Assembly: GCF_000214705.1 (NCBI RefSeq)
Contig: NC_015573.1
Coordinates: 1,077,001-1,141,000 of the forward strand
Length of the DNA stretch: 64,000 bases
Direction: 5' to 3'
DNA from: Desulfofundulus kuznetsovii DSM 6115
GTDB taxonomy: Bacteria > Bacillota > Desulfotomaculia > Desulfotomaculales > Desulfovirgulaceae
This document shows positions 16,184 to 25,041 of this stretch, one piece after another (the first letter of the stretch is position 1; the number at the start of each line of letters is the position of its first letter). The notes beneath the pieces are model-generated. The model was not told the DNA's origin. It saw nothing but the letters and a program-made list of their open reading frames with translations, and made no database searches. Position numbers and translations under genes: made by a program.

Positions 16184-17425
16184 ATGGGTAATAAGAGCAT
16201 CCTGGTGGTTGGAGGGGGAATAAGCGGGTTAACTGCTGCTATTGAGGCTTCAGAGGTAGGCTATGAAGTCTTTATTATTGAGAAAAATCCTTACCTTGGC
16301 GGCAGGGTAGCCCAGATGAATCAATATTTTCCCAAGCTTTGCCCCCCGAACTGCGGTTTGGAGATCAACTTCCGCAGGATAAAGAGCAATCCCAGAATCC
16401 GTTTCCTAACGCTGGCCGAGGTTACGGGAGTTTCCGGTCAGGAAGGGGATTTTGAGATTAAAGTAAAAATCCATCCCCGCTATGTCAATGAGAATTGTAC
16501 CGCCTGCGGCAAATGTGTAGAGGTGTGCCCGGAGGAAAGAAAGAATACCTTCAACTACGGTCTGGATAAAACCAGGGCCATTTATTTACCACACCTTTTT
16601 GCCTTCCCCATGAAGTATGTTATTGATGCAGAGGCCTGCTCGAAATGCAATAAATGTGTCGAGGTATGTCCGGTTAATGCCATCGATTTGAATATGGAGC
16701 CCAAGGAGATGACTTTAAGGGTTGGTTCCATTATCTGGGCAACCGGCTGGAACCCGTATGATGCCTCCAAGATTGGATATTACGGCTTTGGCCAGTATGA
16801 AAATGTCATTACCAACGTGATGCTGGAAAGGCTGGCCGCTTCCAATGGTCCCACCCAGGGCAAGATCCTGCGCCCTTCCGACGGCAAACCGGTGGAACGG
16901 GTGGCTTTTGTACAGTGCGCCGGTTCCCGGGATGAAAATCACCTGCCCTATTGTTCGGGTGTTTGCTGCCTCGCATCTTTAAAGCAGGCAACCTATGTCA
17001 TCAATCAAAATCCCAATGCTCAAGTTTACATTTATTTCATTGATGTCCGGGCGCTGGGTAAATTTGAGGACTTTTACGCGAAAGTAAAAGATAATCCGAA
17101 TATTCATTTAGTTAAAGGAAAAGCCGGCGACATCACCGAAGATCCGGCAACCAAGGATTTGACCGTGGTAGTGGAAGACCAGGAGACCCAGAAGTTAATG
17201 AAAGAGAAATTCGACCTGGTTGTTCTGGCGACCGGAATGGCGCCGGCCACAAGAGAGGCCAAAGCACCTGCGGATTTGGTTTACGATGAGAATGGCTTTG
17301 CGGTCGGTGGCGCGCCTGGTATATATAGCGCCGGCTGCGTGAGCAGGCCGATGGATGTGGCTTCCTGTGTCGAGGATGCAACTGCTGCTGCCCTCAAGGC
17401 TATTCAATCGACGGTGGGGAGGTAA
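16184..17425 (+). CDS. qmoA: Quinone-interacting membrane-bound oxidoreductase subunit A
   Basis: HdrA-like flavoprotein of the Qmo complex that links the quinone pool to APS reductase. In its 413 aa are an N-terminal FAD fold VVGGGISGLTAAIEASE, the HdrA-type CPPNCGLEINFRR segment, and two ferredoxin-like motifs CTACGKCVEVCP and CSKCNKCVEVCP. The C-terminal ATGMAPATREAKAP and SAGCVSRPMDVASCVEDA segments close the FAD domain. The start follows GGTGATGAGAT. It abuts qmoB directly (stop codon adjacent to the next ATG), indicating translational coupling. Confidence 0.95.
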   Translation: MGNKSILVVGGGISGLTAAIEASEVGYEVFIIEKNPYLGGRVAQMNQYFPKLCPPNCGLEINFRRIKSNPRIRFLTLAEVTGVSGQEGDFEIKVKIHPRYVNENCTACGKCVEVCPEERKNTFNYGLDKTRAIYLPHLFAFPMKYVIDAEACSKCNKCVEVCPVNAIDLNMEPKEMTLRVGSIIWATGWNPYDASKIGYYGFGQYENVITNVMLERLAASNGPTQGKILRPSDGKPVERVAFVQCAGSRDENHLPYCSGVCCLASLKQATYVINQNPNAQVYIYFIDVRALGKFEDFYAKVKDNPNIHLVKGKAGDITEDPATKDLTVVVEDQETQKLMKEKFDLVVLATGMAPATREAKAPADLVYDENGFAVGGAPGIYSAGCVSRPMDVASCVEDATAAALKAIQSTVGR

Positions 17426-19642
17426 ATGACGGTGGACAAAAAGCTGGCGGTTTATATATGCACCGGTTGTGGTATTGGGGATGCCTTGGATATTGATGCT
17501 CTCTCAAAGGTAGCGACTAAAGAGTATAAAGTACCGGTTTATAAGTCCCACCCCTTCCTTTGCGGTGCGGAAGGCGTTGAGCTGATTAAGCAGGACATGG
17601 AAGGGGAAGGGGTTAACACCATCGTTATTGCGGCCTGCTCGATGCGGGTGAACTATGATGTTTTTAATTTCCCCAACGCCATCGTGGAAAGGGTTAACTT
17701 AAGGGAGCAGGGGGTCTGGTGCCATCCGGCCAACGATGAAGATACCCAGATGCTGGCAGAAGACAGCCTGCGTATGGGTATTGTCAAGGCCCAGCAATCG
17801 TCCCTGCCGGAACCTTTCCAGGCGGAAAACCTGTCCAGAACCGTCCTGGTTGTTGGCGGGGGACTGGCCGGTTTGACGGCCGCGGCAGAAGCTGCCCGGG
17901 CCGGATATAAAACTGTGCTGGTGGAAAAGAATCCGTCCCTGGGCGGCTGGGTTACCAAGCTATACAAGCAGGTTGGCCTGAAGCCGCCTTATAGTGAACT
18001 TGAAGATGTTGGTATCACCCAGCTAATCAAGGAAGTGGAAGAGAACTCCAATATTACTGTTTATAAAGGTGCGCAAATTGAAAAGATTTCTGGTGCCCCG
18101 GGCATGTTTGACGTAGAAATCAAGCAAAACGGCAACCTGGCTACCGAAAGGGTGGGCTCCATCGTCCTGGCTACCGGAGCGGTGGCCTACGATGCCACCA
18201 AGTTGAGCCATCTCGGTTTTGGGCAATACCCCAACGTGATTACCGGCGAGATGTTTGAAGAAATGGCCGCCAGGGGCGAATTTAAACGTCCTTCCGACGG
18301 CAAGGAAGTAAAGAGCGTTGCTTTCATTCTTTGTGCCGGTTCCCGGGATAAAGAGCATTTGCCCTACTGTTCGGCCATCTGCTGTACTGAATCCTTAAAA
18401 CAGGCACTTTATGTGAAGGAAAAGGATCCCGAAGCCACGGTCTACATTTTCTATAAAGATATGCGGGCCGCGGGTAACTACGAGTTTCTGTACCAGCGGG
18501 TGCAAAAAGAAGGAGCCCTCTTCTTTAGAGGGGAAGTTGCGGGCATTGAAGAAGACGGCGGAAACCTGGTTGTTGAATTCGATGATGTTCTGGTAGGGGA
18601 CCGGATTAGAACAGAACCCATTGATCTGGTGGTCCTGGCGACCGGCATGGTGCCCACCACTGCTATTGGGGAAAGGCTCGTCGTGCAGGCAGATGAGCAG
18701 GGCAAAGAATCCGAGCCACCGGCGGATGAAATCATTAAGTCGAATATCTTGAACCTGGAGTACCGGCAGGGTCCCGAAGTGCCAACTTTAAAATACGGCT
18801 TTGCGGATTCGCACTTTATCTGCTTCCCGTATGAAACACGCCGGACAGGCATTTACGCCGCCGGCAGCGTGCGGGCGCCTATGGATATTCCCTCAACCAT
18901 CAAGGATGCTACCGGAGCCGCCCTCAAAGCTATCCAGTGCATTGAACTGACGGCCCAAGGTTCAGCAGTGCACCCGCGGGTGTGGGATCTTTCCTACCCG
19001 GAATTCTTCATGCAAAGATGCACCCAGTGCAAGCGGTGCACCGTTGAGTGTCCTTTTGGTGCAATTAACGAGGATGAAAAGGCCAATCCGCTACCCAATC
19101 CCACCCGGTGCCGGCGTTGTGGTACCTGCATGGGTGCCTGTCCGGAGCGGATCATTTCCTTCAAGAACTACTCGGTACCCATGATCGGCAGCATGGTGAA
19201 GGCCATCGAGGTGCCGGAAGAGGACGAGGAAAAACCGAGAATCCTTGTCTTTGCCTGTGAAAACGACGCCTATCCGGCTCTGGATATGGCCGGCATCAAT
19301 CGCCTGACCATCAGTCCGTGGGTACGGATCATTCCGGTTAGATGCCTTGGCTCCATGAACCTCATCTGGATTGCCGATGCCCTGTCCAAGGGTATTGACG
19401 GCATTCTGCTCCTGGGTTGCAAACACGGCGACGACTACCAGTGCCACTTCATTAAGGGCAGTGAACTGGCCAGCTACCGCCTGTCCAAGATCTCAGAAAC
19501 ATTGAACCGCCTGGCTCTGGAGTCCGACCGGGTGCGGATGGAGCAGGTCAGCATTATGGATTACGACCGCATTCCTCAAATTATCGAGGACTTTGCCAGC
19601 AAACTGGAGGAAGTCGGTCCCAACCCGTATAAAGGCTTTTAA
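17426..19642 (+). CDS. qmoB: Quinone-interacting membrane-bound oxidoreductase subunit B
   Basis: 738-aa HdrA/MvhD-type protein. Order of parts: N-terminal CTGCGIGDAL segment; FAD fold VVGGGLAGLTAAAEAARAG near residue 140; two [4Fe-4S] motifs CTQCKRCTVECP and CRRCGTCMGACP near residues 530-575; and a C-terminal MvhD/FlpD-like domain (LVFACENDAYPALDMAG, GCKHGDDYQCHF). It works with QmoA in electron transfer to or from AprBA, possibly by electron confurcation. It is followed by a 412-bp gap holding a transposon remnant before the next operon gene. Confidence 0.95.
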   Translation: MTVDKKLAVYICTGCGIGDALDIDALSKVATKEYKVPVYKSHPFLCGAEGVELIKQDMEGEGVNTIVIAACSMRVNYDVFNFPNAIVERVNLREQGVWCHPANDEDTQMLAEDSLRMGIVKAQQSSLPEPFQAENLSRTVLVVGGGLAGLTAAAEAARAGYKTVLVEKNPSLGGWVTKLYKQVGLKPPYSELEDVGITQLIKEVEENSNITVYKGAQIEKISGAPGMFDVEIKQNGNLATERVGSIVLATGAVAYDATKLSHLGFGQYPNVITGEMFEEMAARGEFKRPSDGKEVKSVAFILCAGSRDKEHLPYCSAICCTESLKQALYVKEKDPEATVYIFYKDMRAAGNYEFLYQRVQKEGALFFRGEVAGIEEDGGNLVVEFDDVLVGDRIRTEPIDLVVLATGMVPTTAIGERLVVQADEQGKESEPPADEIIKSNILNLEYRQGPEVPTLKYGFADSHFICFPYETRRTGIYAAGSVRAPMDIPSTIKDATGAALKAIQCIELTAQGSAVHPRVWDLSYPEFFMQRCTQCKRCTVECPFGAINEDEKANPLPNPTRCRRCGTCMGACPERIISFKNYSVPMIGSMVKAIEVPEEDEEKPRILVFACENDAYPALDMAGINRLTISPWVRIIPVRCLGSMNLIWIADALSKGIDGILLLGCKHGDDYQCHFIKGSELASYRLSKISETLNRLALESDRVRMEQVSIMDYDRIPQIIEDFASKLEEVGPNPYKGF

Positions 19643-19654
19643 CTTTCCCGCCGG

Positions 19655-19790
19655 GAAGTCCCCTGCCGTAAGGCAGGGGATGAAAGGCGACCGGGGCAGG
19701 GGCTGCCCGAAGTTACGCCTGTGGAGCCGGGCCATGAGGCTCTCGATGAAGCAGGAAGCCCCTTCCGTAAGGGAGGGGTGGCTTACAGAA
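19655..19790 (+). mobile_element. Decayed IS200/IS605 (tnpB 3' end / omega-RNA-like) remnant
   Basis: Two hairpins (TCCCCTGCC/GGCAGGGGA at 19659-19680 and AAGCCCCT/GGGGTGGCTT at 19756-19785) bracket sequence that in one plus-strand frame reads LWSRAMRLSMKQEAPSVREG. That peptide closely resembles the C-terminal end typical of TnpB proteins, whose coding end doubles as the guide-RNA scaffold, and the terminal GGGAGGGGTGGCTTAC hairpin resembles IS605-family right ends. No tnpA or tnpB body is present. It lies inside the operon, between qmoB and the HdrD-like gene. Confidence 0.65.
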
Positions 19791-19873
19791 AAGCTCTTCT
19801 CCAGGAACCTTTTTGGCTCATCAAATTTGGTATTTGATGCAGGAATGGGTCTACTTCTTCAAAGGAGTACAGG

Positions 19874-19934
19874 GAGGGGGCAAAAAACCCCTCTCGTCGG
19901 TTGCCCTCCGGTGAACAGGTACCGGCGGGCAACC
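19874..19934 (+). other. Further hairpins in the qmoB-hdrD gap
   Basis: GAGGGG/CCCCTC around a GCAAAAAA loop (19874-19892), then GGTTGCC/GGGCAACC (19899-19934) around a 21-nt loop. No gene is seen in this part. Either structured leader of the next gene or further insertion debris; the first stem is short of a U-tract. Confidence 0.4.
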
Positions 19935-20054
19935 GCGCTGTATCTGCTGCCGGCAAATGCAAGGCAGCGGGTGACGCTGCAAAGTATCGCCTCCGGTTTT
20001 TAGCATTATTGAGCATGCCTTTTCGAATAAAACCATTGCCAAAGGGGTTTAAAG

Positions 20055-21230
20055 ATGATGGAACCAAAAGAAATATCTTTAGAGATGAAAGAATATCTGG
20101 TAGCAGCCGGAGCGCAAACCCTGGATTATTGCATGAGTTGTGGGCTCTGTTCTGCCCTGTGCCCGTGGCGGCTGGTTTCTGGTCATACCAGTGAAGTTTT
20201 TTACATCCGTAAAATGCAACGCCTGGCGCAACTCGGCCTGGAAGGCTTCGATGACGAGGATGTACTTTTTGCCTGCACCACCTGCGGCACCTGTCAGCGG
20301 AACTGTCCCAGGCAGGTAAAGATAATTGAAAATGTGCGTTCCATGCGGAGTACCACCGTCGAGGCCGGGTTTGTGCCGGCTCCCGTGCGGTCCGTGGTGG
20401 GAAGCCTGCATGCCAACGGCAACCCCTGGTCCGGTCCCCGGGAGAAGCGCATGGACTGGCAGCAAGGAATGGAAGTACCTGCTTTTACGCCGGATACTGA
20501 ATATCTGCTCTTTGTTTGCTGTACTTCCTGCTACGATCCCCGCAGCCAAAAGATCGCCCGGAGCGTGGCGGATCTTTTGAAGAAGGGGGGAGTGAATTTT
20601 GGTGTCATTGGCGTGGAGGAAAGTTGCTGCGGCGAAACGGTCCGCAAGATCGGTGATGAGGAGCTATTCCAAAAACTAGCTGAGTCCAATATTAAGCTTT
20701 TTAAAGAAAAGGGAGTTAAAAAGATCATCACTACTTCCCCCCATTGCCTGTATACCTTTAAGAATGAGTACCCCGAATTAGGCGGGGAGTTTGAAGTGGT
20801 GCACTACACCCAGGTGCTGGCGGATTTGGTGCAGGAGGGCAAGCTTCCCCTTACCACCCCGCTGGATAAAAAAGTGGCCTATCATGATCCCTGTTACCTG
20901 GGACGCCACAACGAAATCTTTGAAGCACCGCGCACTTTGCTCAAGGCTGTTCCCGGTGCAGAACTTATCGAGCTGAGCCGAGCAAAGGAAAGAAGTCTTT
21001 GCTGTGCCGGGGGCGGCGGCCGGTTATGGGCCGAGGTGCCCAGGGGAGAACGTTTTGGAGAATTAAGGGTTTTGGATGCCGAGGAGCGGGGAGCGGATAT
21101 TCTCGCTACGGCCTGCCCCTACTGTATGATCATGCTGGAAGCAGATTGTCTGGCTCTGGATAAACAGGAGAAAATCAAGGTGATGGAAATTTCGGAGCTC
21201 CTGAGCGTGTCGATGGGGAGGGAGAGCTAA
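20055..21230 (+). CDS. HdrD-like iron-sulfur protein (fused HdrC/HdrB modules)
   Basis: 391-aa heterodisulfide-reductase-related protein. The N-terminal part has two [4Fe-4S] motifs, CMSCGLCSALCP and CTTCGTCQRNCP (HdrC-like). The C-terminal part has two cysteine-rich CCG-type modules: VEESCCGETVRKIG and RSLCCAGGGGRLWAEVP (HdrB-like, the type binding non-cubane clusters). Start codon ATG 20055 follows AAAGGGG. It is in the sulfate-respiration operon after qmoAB and immediately before the QmoC-type gene, so it probably forms part of the electron path between membrane and AprBA. In Gram-positive sulfate reducers Hdr-type genes are known to follow qmoAB. Confidence 0.9.
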   Translation: MMEPKEISLEMKEYLVAAGAQTLDYCMSCGLCSALCPWRLVSGHTSEVFYIRKMQRLAQLGLEGFDDEDVLFACTTCGTCQRNCPRQVKIIENVRSMRSTTVEAGFVPAPVRSVVGSLHANGNPWSGPREKRMDWQQGMEVPAFTPDTEYLLFVCCTSCYDPRSQKIARSVADLLKKGGVNFGVIGVEESCCGETVRKIGDEELFQKLAESNIKLFKEKGVKKIITTSPHCLYTFKNEYPELGGEFEVVHYTQVLADLVQEGKLPLTTPLDKKVAYHDPCYLGRHNEIFEAPRTLLKAVPGAELIELSRAKERSLCCAGGGGRLWAEVPRGERFGELRVLDAEERGADILATACPYCMIMLEADCLALDKQEKIKVMEISELLSVSMGRES

Positions 21231-22376
21231 TTGGTAAAGGTGAACCCTCATTTTGCGAATAAACTCCAGAAGTTCGGGGCTAAAACTGTCTCCCAATGCT
21301 TTAGTTGCGGAACTTGTACGGCTGTTTGTTCCCTGGCAACGGATGAGCAGCAGTTTCCGCGCAGGTTTATGCGGTACGTGCAGTTGGGCCTGGAGGATAA
21401 GATCAAGCATTCCGTGGAACCGTGGTTGTGCTATTATTGCGGCGACTGCCAGAAGAATTGCCCGCGGAAAGCCGATCCCGGCGAGCTGATGATGGCCCTG
21501 CGGAGGTATCTGACCACGGTCTATGACTGGACCGGCATTTCACGGAAGCTCTACACCTCCATGGCCTGGAAAGTAATTCTGGTGGGGCTTTTGTTTGCCC
21601 TGACCCTGATAGTGGTGTATACGTTCAGCGGTGAAATGGTTACGGAGAGGGTGGAGCTGGAAACTTTCGCCCCCGCACACATAGTTCACCCGGTGGGTTA
21701 CGTTTTTGGTGCGTTGCTGGCCTTTCTGTTGCTTTCCAATGTTTACCGGATGTACAGGTTAATTATGGGTCCCCAGGCCGGCGGGCTGCCCTTATCCGTA
21801 TATATTCAGGAACTGGGCACCCTGGTGCTTCATTTTGCCACCCAGGCCCGTCTGCGTATGTGTGCCAACAAGTCGCTCTGGTTGAGACACTTCTTGATTA
21901 TGAGCGGTTACTTTGTGGCCTTCGTACTGGTGAACATTGACGTTGTGACCAGATGGTCCCTGACCAACGAGCCGCCCATGTGGTGGCACCCCGGCAAGTT
22001 GCTCTGGAGTTATGCATCTATTGCTATGCTTTATGCTACGACCCTGGCGATCATCGGGCGTTTAAATAAAAAAGAGCCAATTCACCAGTACTCCCATTCC
22101 ACCGACTGGATGTTCCTGATCCTGCTCTGGTTTACAGTTTTCACGGGGTTGCTCATGCGTATTTTCATGGAACTGGGTATGCCTTTGCCGACCTATCATA
22201 CCTTCGCCCTGCACCTGGCTTTCACGGTGCCTCTTCTGGGTCTGGAGGTCCCCTTTACCAAATGGTCTCACCTGGCCTACCGGCCCTTTGCCCTCTACTT
22301 CGTGCGTTTAAAGGAAAGGGCCCTGGAAATGCAGCAAACCAGGGGTGAAGTATCCCAGGCTGAAGTTAGCGGCTAA
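21231..22376 (+). CDS. qmoC: QmoC-type membrane subunit (Fe-S domain fused to heme-b-like membrane domain)
   Basis: Begins at a TTG directly after the previous stop codon, preceded by GGGAGGGAGAG. Residues 1-95 carry CFSCGTCTAVC and CYYCGDCQKNCP (HdrC-like ferredoxin domain). From about residue 105 six hydrophobic helices follow (for example WKVILVGLLFALTLIVVYTF), with His-containing helices such as WLRHFLIM and FALHLAFT as in NarI/HdrE-type b-cytochromes. That architecture and the ~380-aa length fit QmoC, which exchanges electrons with menaquinone. Last gene of the sat-to-qmoC operon. Confidence 0.88.
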   Translation: MVKVNPHFANKLQKFGAKTVSQCFSCGTCTAVCSLATDEQQFPRRFMRYVQLGLEDKIKHSVEPWLCYYCGDCQKNCPRKADPGELMMALRRYLTTVYDWTGISRKLYTSMAWKVILVGLLFALTLIVVYTFSGEMVTERVELETFAPAHIVHPVGYVFGALLAFLLLSNVYRMYRLIMGPQAGGLPLSVYIQELGTLVLHFATQARLRMCANKSLWLRHFLIMSGYFVAFVLVNIDVVTRWSLTNEPPMWWHPGKLLWSYASIAMLYATTLAIIGRLNKKEPIHQYSHSTDWMFLILLWFTVFTGLLMRIFMELGMPLPTYHTFALHLAFTVPLLGLEVPFTKWSHLAYRPFALYFVRLKERALEMQQTRGEVSQAEVSG

Positions 22377-22402
22377 ATTAATAAAACAGCAGTAAGCAAA
22401 AA

Positions 22403-22432
22403 AGGACCCCGGGGAAAAGGGTCCTTTTTTTA
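22403..22432 (+). terminator. Intrinsic terminator of the sulfate-reduction operon
   Basis: AGGACCC/GGGTCCT stem followed by TTTTTTTAC, 27 bp after the qmoC stop. Confidence 0.92.
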
Positions 22433-22461
22433 CTTACTGTCCTGAAAATACTACTTGCCTG

Positions 22462-22560
22462 CCCAGCACTCACTAGATTCAGGTACCTGCGTAGAGATTG
22501 ATTCTGCGCGTATTTGGTAATCATCCACACCAATGAACCTCAGTTGCAGTGAGTGCTGGG
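22462..22560. repeat. Terminal-inverted-repeat element, copy 2 (99 bp)
   Basis: Perfect 13-bp inverted ends CCCAGCACTCACT / AGTGAGTGCTGGG. Read on the minus strand, the interior matches copy 1 (4379-4476) in blocks such as GATGATTACCAAATA versus GATGATTGCCAACTA, and a C(T)ACGCAGGTACCTGA versus C(T)GCGTAGGTATCCTGA block, so the two copies are inverted relative to each other. It lies between the operon terminator and a convergent gene. Confidence 0.75.
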
Positions 22561-22618
22561 CCATTTTCATCCTTACCTCTGTTGGTGGCGCTTGAGACGT
22601 CATGGGTGTCAACTTAAA

Positions 22619-23233
22619 TTAAACGTCTATCGTTTTCCCCGGCCATTCTTGCCGTTTTTCGTAATATTGCACGGCCCGTCTGCCCATGGCTACGGCCATG
22701 AAATAATTCACCCCGCCGGCCAGCAGTAAACCTAAAAGTGGAATGAGGCGCACCAGGCTCGAACGGACGGTTGACCGCACCCCCAATGAGAGAAGCGTGC
22801 GTTCCATCAGGGCAGTGAAGGCTTCCTTGGAGAGCTGGGTAACGGCGGCCCGGGAAAGACTGTTTCCGACGCTCCCTATCCCTGCGGCAAAAACGAAGGC
22901 CCAAAAGGCTTCCCGCCGGTAACGGTAACCGGTAAGGTCATTATTGTAAATGGAGGCTACTTCGAGAACCATGCGGCCCAGCAGGTAGGTAAGCAGGGTT
23001 ACGTCAAGGGCTACTCCTCCCAGGAGGGCCAGCAATGTACCCAGGCCGGGCACTACCGCCGGTAGGGCAGTGAGCATTCCTGCCAGCGCGCATTGCCGGG
23101 CCCTCTCCTGAATGATTTTCATGGCCAATTCCTGGAAAGACAAGCCCGGAAAGGTTTCCTTTAGCTTTTTTATTTTTTGCTCGATTTCCTCGGCCCGGGG
23201 TGATGTAAAAGGGTTAAAGCCCGGCACGGTCAT
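22619..23233 (-). CDS. EcsC-family-like membrane-associated protein, 204 aa
   Basis: Starts MTVPGFNPFTSPRAEEIEQK after GGGAGG. The central region (ALPAVVPGLGTLLALLGGVA, then VTLLTYLLGRMVLEVASIYN) has the hydrophobic-helix and DVTLL...IYN pattern of EcsC-type proteins. A second hydrophobic stretch RLIPLLGLLLAGGVNYFMAV lies near the C-terminus. The biochemical role of this family is not established. The gene stands alone between copy 2 of the inverted-repeat element and a small membrane-protein gene. Confidence 0.7.
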   Translation of the reverse strand: MTVPGFNPFTSPRAEEIEQKIKKLKETFPGLSFQELAMKIIQERARQCALAGMLTALPAVVPGLGTLLALLGGVALDVTLLTYLLGRMVLEVASIYNNDLTGYRYRREAFWAFVFAAGIGSVGNSLSRAAVTQLSKEAFTALMERTLLSLGVRSTVRSSLVRLIPLLGLLLAGGVNYFMAVAMGRRAVQYYEKRQEWPGKTIDV

Positions 23234-23320
23234 TGCCTCCCTTCTTTAGCTTCAGTATGACATACCCGCCAACTCTGGTCAAGAAGCTTAACATTGGGCG
23301 GTGATACGGTGCCAGGCCTA

Positions 23321-23360
23321 AAAAACACACCCGCCCGGAACAACATTCCGGGCGGGTGTG
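23321..23360 (-). terminator. Strong intrinsic terminator after the SPW-type gene
   Basis: 15-bp stem CACACCCGCCCGGAA/TTCCGGGCGGGTGTG; on the minus strand it is followed by TTTTTTAGG. Confidence 0.88.
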
Positions 23361-23373
23361 GGCGTGGAAGGGG

Positions 23374-23568
23374 TTATTTATTTTCTCCTCCACCACCAAC
23401 CCTTGCTCCCCTGAGCTCAGCGTTGGTCAGGTAGGAACCGATAGCAACAAGAATGCCTAAAATGATATCATTCCACATGGCATTGACTACGTTAGAATAG
23501 CCCAGTACAAAGGGAGCAATGATCAACCAGATGCCAAAGACGATTCCCAGCCAGCCGTATCTGTTCAC
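23374..23568 (-). CDS. SPW-repeat membrane protein, 64 aa
   Basis: GTG start after GGGAGGTG. Two hydrophobic helices with the SPW-family pattern: WLGIVFGIWLIIAPFVLGYS and MWNDIILGILVAIGSYL. A short Gly-rich charged tail (RVGGGGENK) follows. Members are small bacterial membrane proteins of unknown function, often with two repeats; this one carries a single repeat. Monocistronic with its own terminator. Confidence 0.85.
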   Translation of the reverse strand: MNRYGWLGIVFGIWLIIAPFVLGYSNVVNAMWNDIILGILVAIGSYLTNAELRGARVGGGGENK

Positions 23569-23751
23569 TGGATTTCACCTCCCACATGCTTGGAAATGTT
23601 GTATTCAATGTTATTTTAACCGTTGCCAATTTTTTTAAACATATATACCGTTTAAGAACAATAAAAATTTTAACTAAAATTAGCTATTTAATGAAGGAAA
23701 AGGTAATGTATGGTAGAATAAAAACTAGCGGAAAATTTTGCCTGGAGGTTG

Positions 23752-24549
23752 ATGAAATTGTTACAACGCTATTACGAACTGGTAGAAGAGTTAAGTGCAC
23801 TGGAGCAAAGCACCATTGCCGATCTATCCATTGAAGAAATTGTGCGGTATCTGGAATTACGCAGGGAGCAGGAGGAATTGGCGGAGGACCTGGGGGAACT
23901 GATTGCAGGGGCCCTGCAGCACCTGCAGGATTTAGCCAACAGGGTAGAGGAAGAACTGGTTGATTTACCCGGTATAATGGAAAGTGCTAAAGGCCAGGGA
24001 GGATTCCAGGAGGGCTTTCTCACTAGATTGGCCGCTGTTGTCGGGGCACTGGAGGCGGACATGGAAAGGATTCTTTCCGATTGCCGCCAGCTGCGCTACG
24101 AGCTCTTATGGGGTGAAGACAGGGAGATCAATAGTGAAGCCGGACTTCCGGGGGAACAAATGCAAGATAACTTTTCCGCCGGTCTTGGGGAGGACAGGCA
24201 GGGTAGCGAAAAGGTGCGGGAAGCAGGGCAGAAACAGGAGAAGGTCCTGGAGGAGGTGGCCTGCGCCCTGGAACTGGCTGAAGCCAGGGAAGAGCCTCCA
24301 TCTGGCAAATCGGGACAGAGCAACCAGGAGCACACGGACGGGAAGGCCGGTAGTAAAAACGACAAATCAACTCCCATTTCTCCGGAAACGCTCAAAAAAC
24401 TGGAGACGGTTATGCGCCCCAAAGAAGCACTGGAAGTGGAACCTGTATTGATGGAGGGCCAGGCCGGTTTTGCCGTATTAAAGGTAGCCCCTTCCGGTGA
24501 AAGCAAATCTCGCCACGGGAAGTCCCATAAAGAGCGACACCGCCGTTAG
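23752..24549 (+). CDS. Coiled-coil protein of unknown function, 265 aa
   Basis: ATG after CTGGAGGTTG, one codon inside the longest frame. Residues 1-125 are strongly helical with heptad spacing (YYELVEELSALEQSTIADLS through RILSDCRQLRYELLW), reminiscent of FlgN-type chaperone helices, but no flagellar genes are adjacent on the chromosome side. Residues 130-265 are low-complexity, charged, with a basic end (SRHGKSHKERHRR). No family assigned. An ACGGCG hairpin overlaps the stop codon and may help termination. Confidence 0.7.
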   Translation: MKLLQRYYELVEELSALEQSTIADLSIEEIVRYLELRREQEELAEDLGELIAGALQHLQDLANRVEEELVDLPGIMESAKGQGGFQEGFLTRLAAVVGALEADMERILSDCRQLRYELLWGEDREINSEAGLPGEQMQDNFSAGLGEDRQGSEKVREAGQKQEKVLEEVACALELAEAREEPPSGKSGQSNQEHTDGKAGSKNDKSTPISPETLKKLETVMRPKEALEVEPVLMEGQAGFAVLKVAPSGESKSRHGKSHKERHRR

Positions 24550-24612
24550 TTTTACGGCGGCGTAGTTAGGCTGTTATGATGGGCACTCCACGGCAGGAGG
24601 CCGTGCGGGTGC

Positions 24613-24903
24613 TCAACTATCTTTTTCCGGGATCTGTTCAATGGGCCGTAAGAAAGTAACATTATTTCTTCGACCGGGTCTTTTTACCGGCAGTTCCTCC
24701 TCAGTTATTTCCAGATAAAAAACCTTTTCCGGGTAGCAAAGCACGGTTACCACGCCCCGCTCCGGTTCGGTTAGCCAGATCCCTTTGAATTCCAGCATTT
24801 CTCCCATTAAATCTACATTTACTTTGCGCGGTCCTTCCAATACTTCCAGTTCCCATCCCTGAATACTCACCACAATGGTCTTTTGTGGGTGAGTTATTTC
24901 CAT
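24613..24903 (-). CDS. Hypothetical protein, 96 aa
   Basis: ATG (MEITHPQKTIVVSIQGWELE) follows AAAGGAGG at ten nucleotides; a longer frame without a binding site was rejected. The product is a mostly beta soluble protein with a basic C-terminal part (KRPGRRNNVTFLRPIEQ). No recognised domain. Convergent with the coiled-coil gene; imperfect hairpin sequence (24580-24613) between them could terminate both. Confidence 0.65.
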   Translation of the reverse strand: MEITHPQKTIVVSIQGWELEVLEGPRKVNVDLMGEMLEFKGIWLTEPERGVVTVLCYPEKVFYLEITEEELPVKRPGRRNNVTFLRPIEQIPEKDS

Positions 24904-24999
24904 ATACGGACAACCTCCTTTGTTCCGGTGGCCACTCAAAACGGCCCATTCACCAGTATATCATATCCCACATGGTTGGTAAAATTTTTTCATAGAAAA

Positions 25000-25033
25000 C
25001 GGGCCTCTGCCCGGCGGACAGAGGCCCGAAAAG
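25000..25033 (-). terminator. Intrinsic terminator of htpX
   Basis: Stem CGGGCCTCTG/CAGAGGCCCG with a 9-nt loop; on the minus strand it is followed by TTTTCTATGAAAAAATTTT. Confidence 0.8.
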
Positions 25034-25041
25034 TGTCAGGG

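Noticed and set aside
19593-20003. 136-codon frame spanning the qmoB end and the following gap
   Set aside because: It starts inside qmoB and reads through hairpins; only the short TnpB-like tail within it is meaningful, as a remnant.
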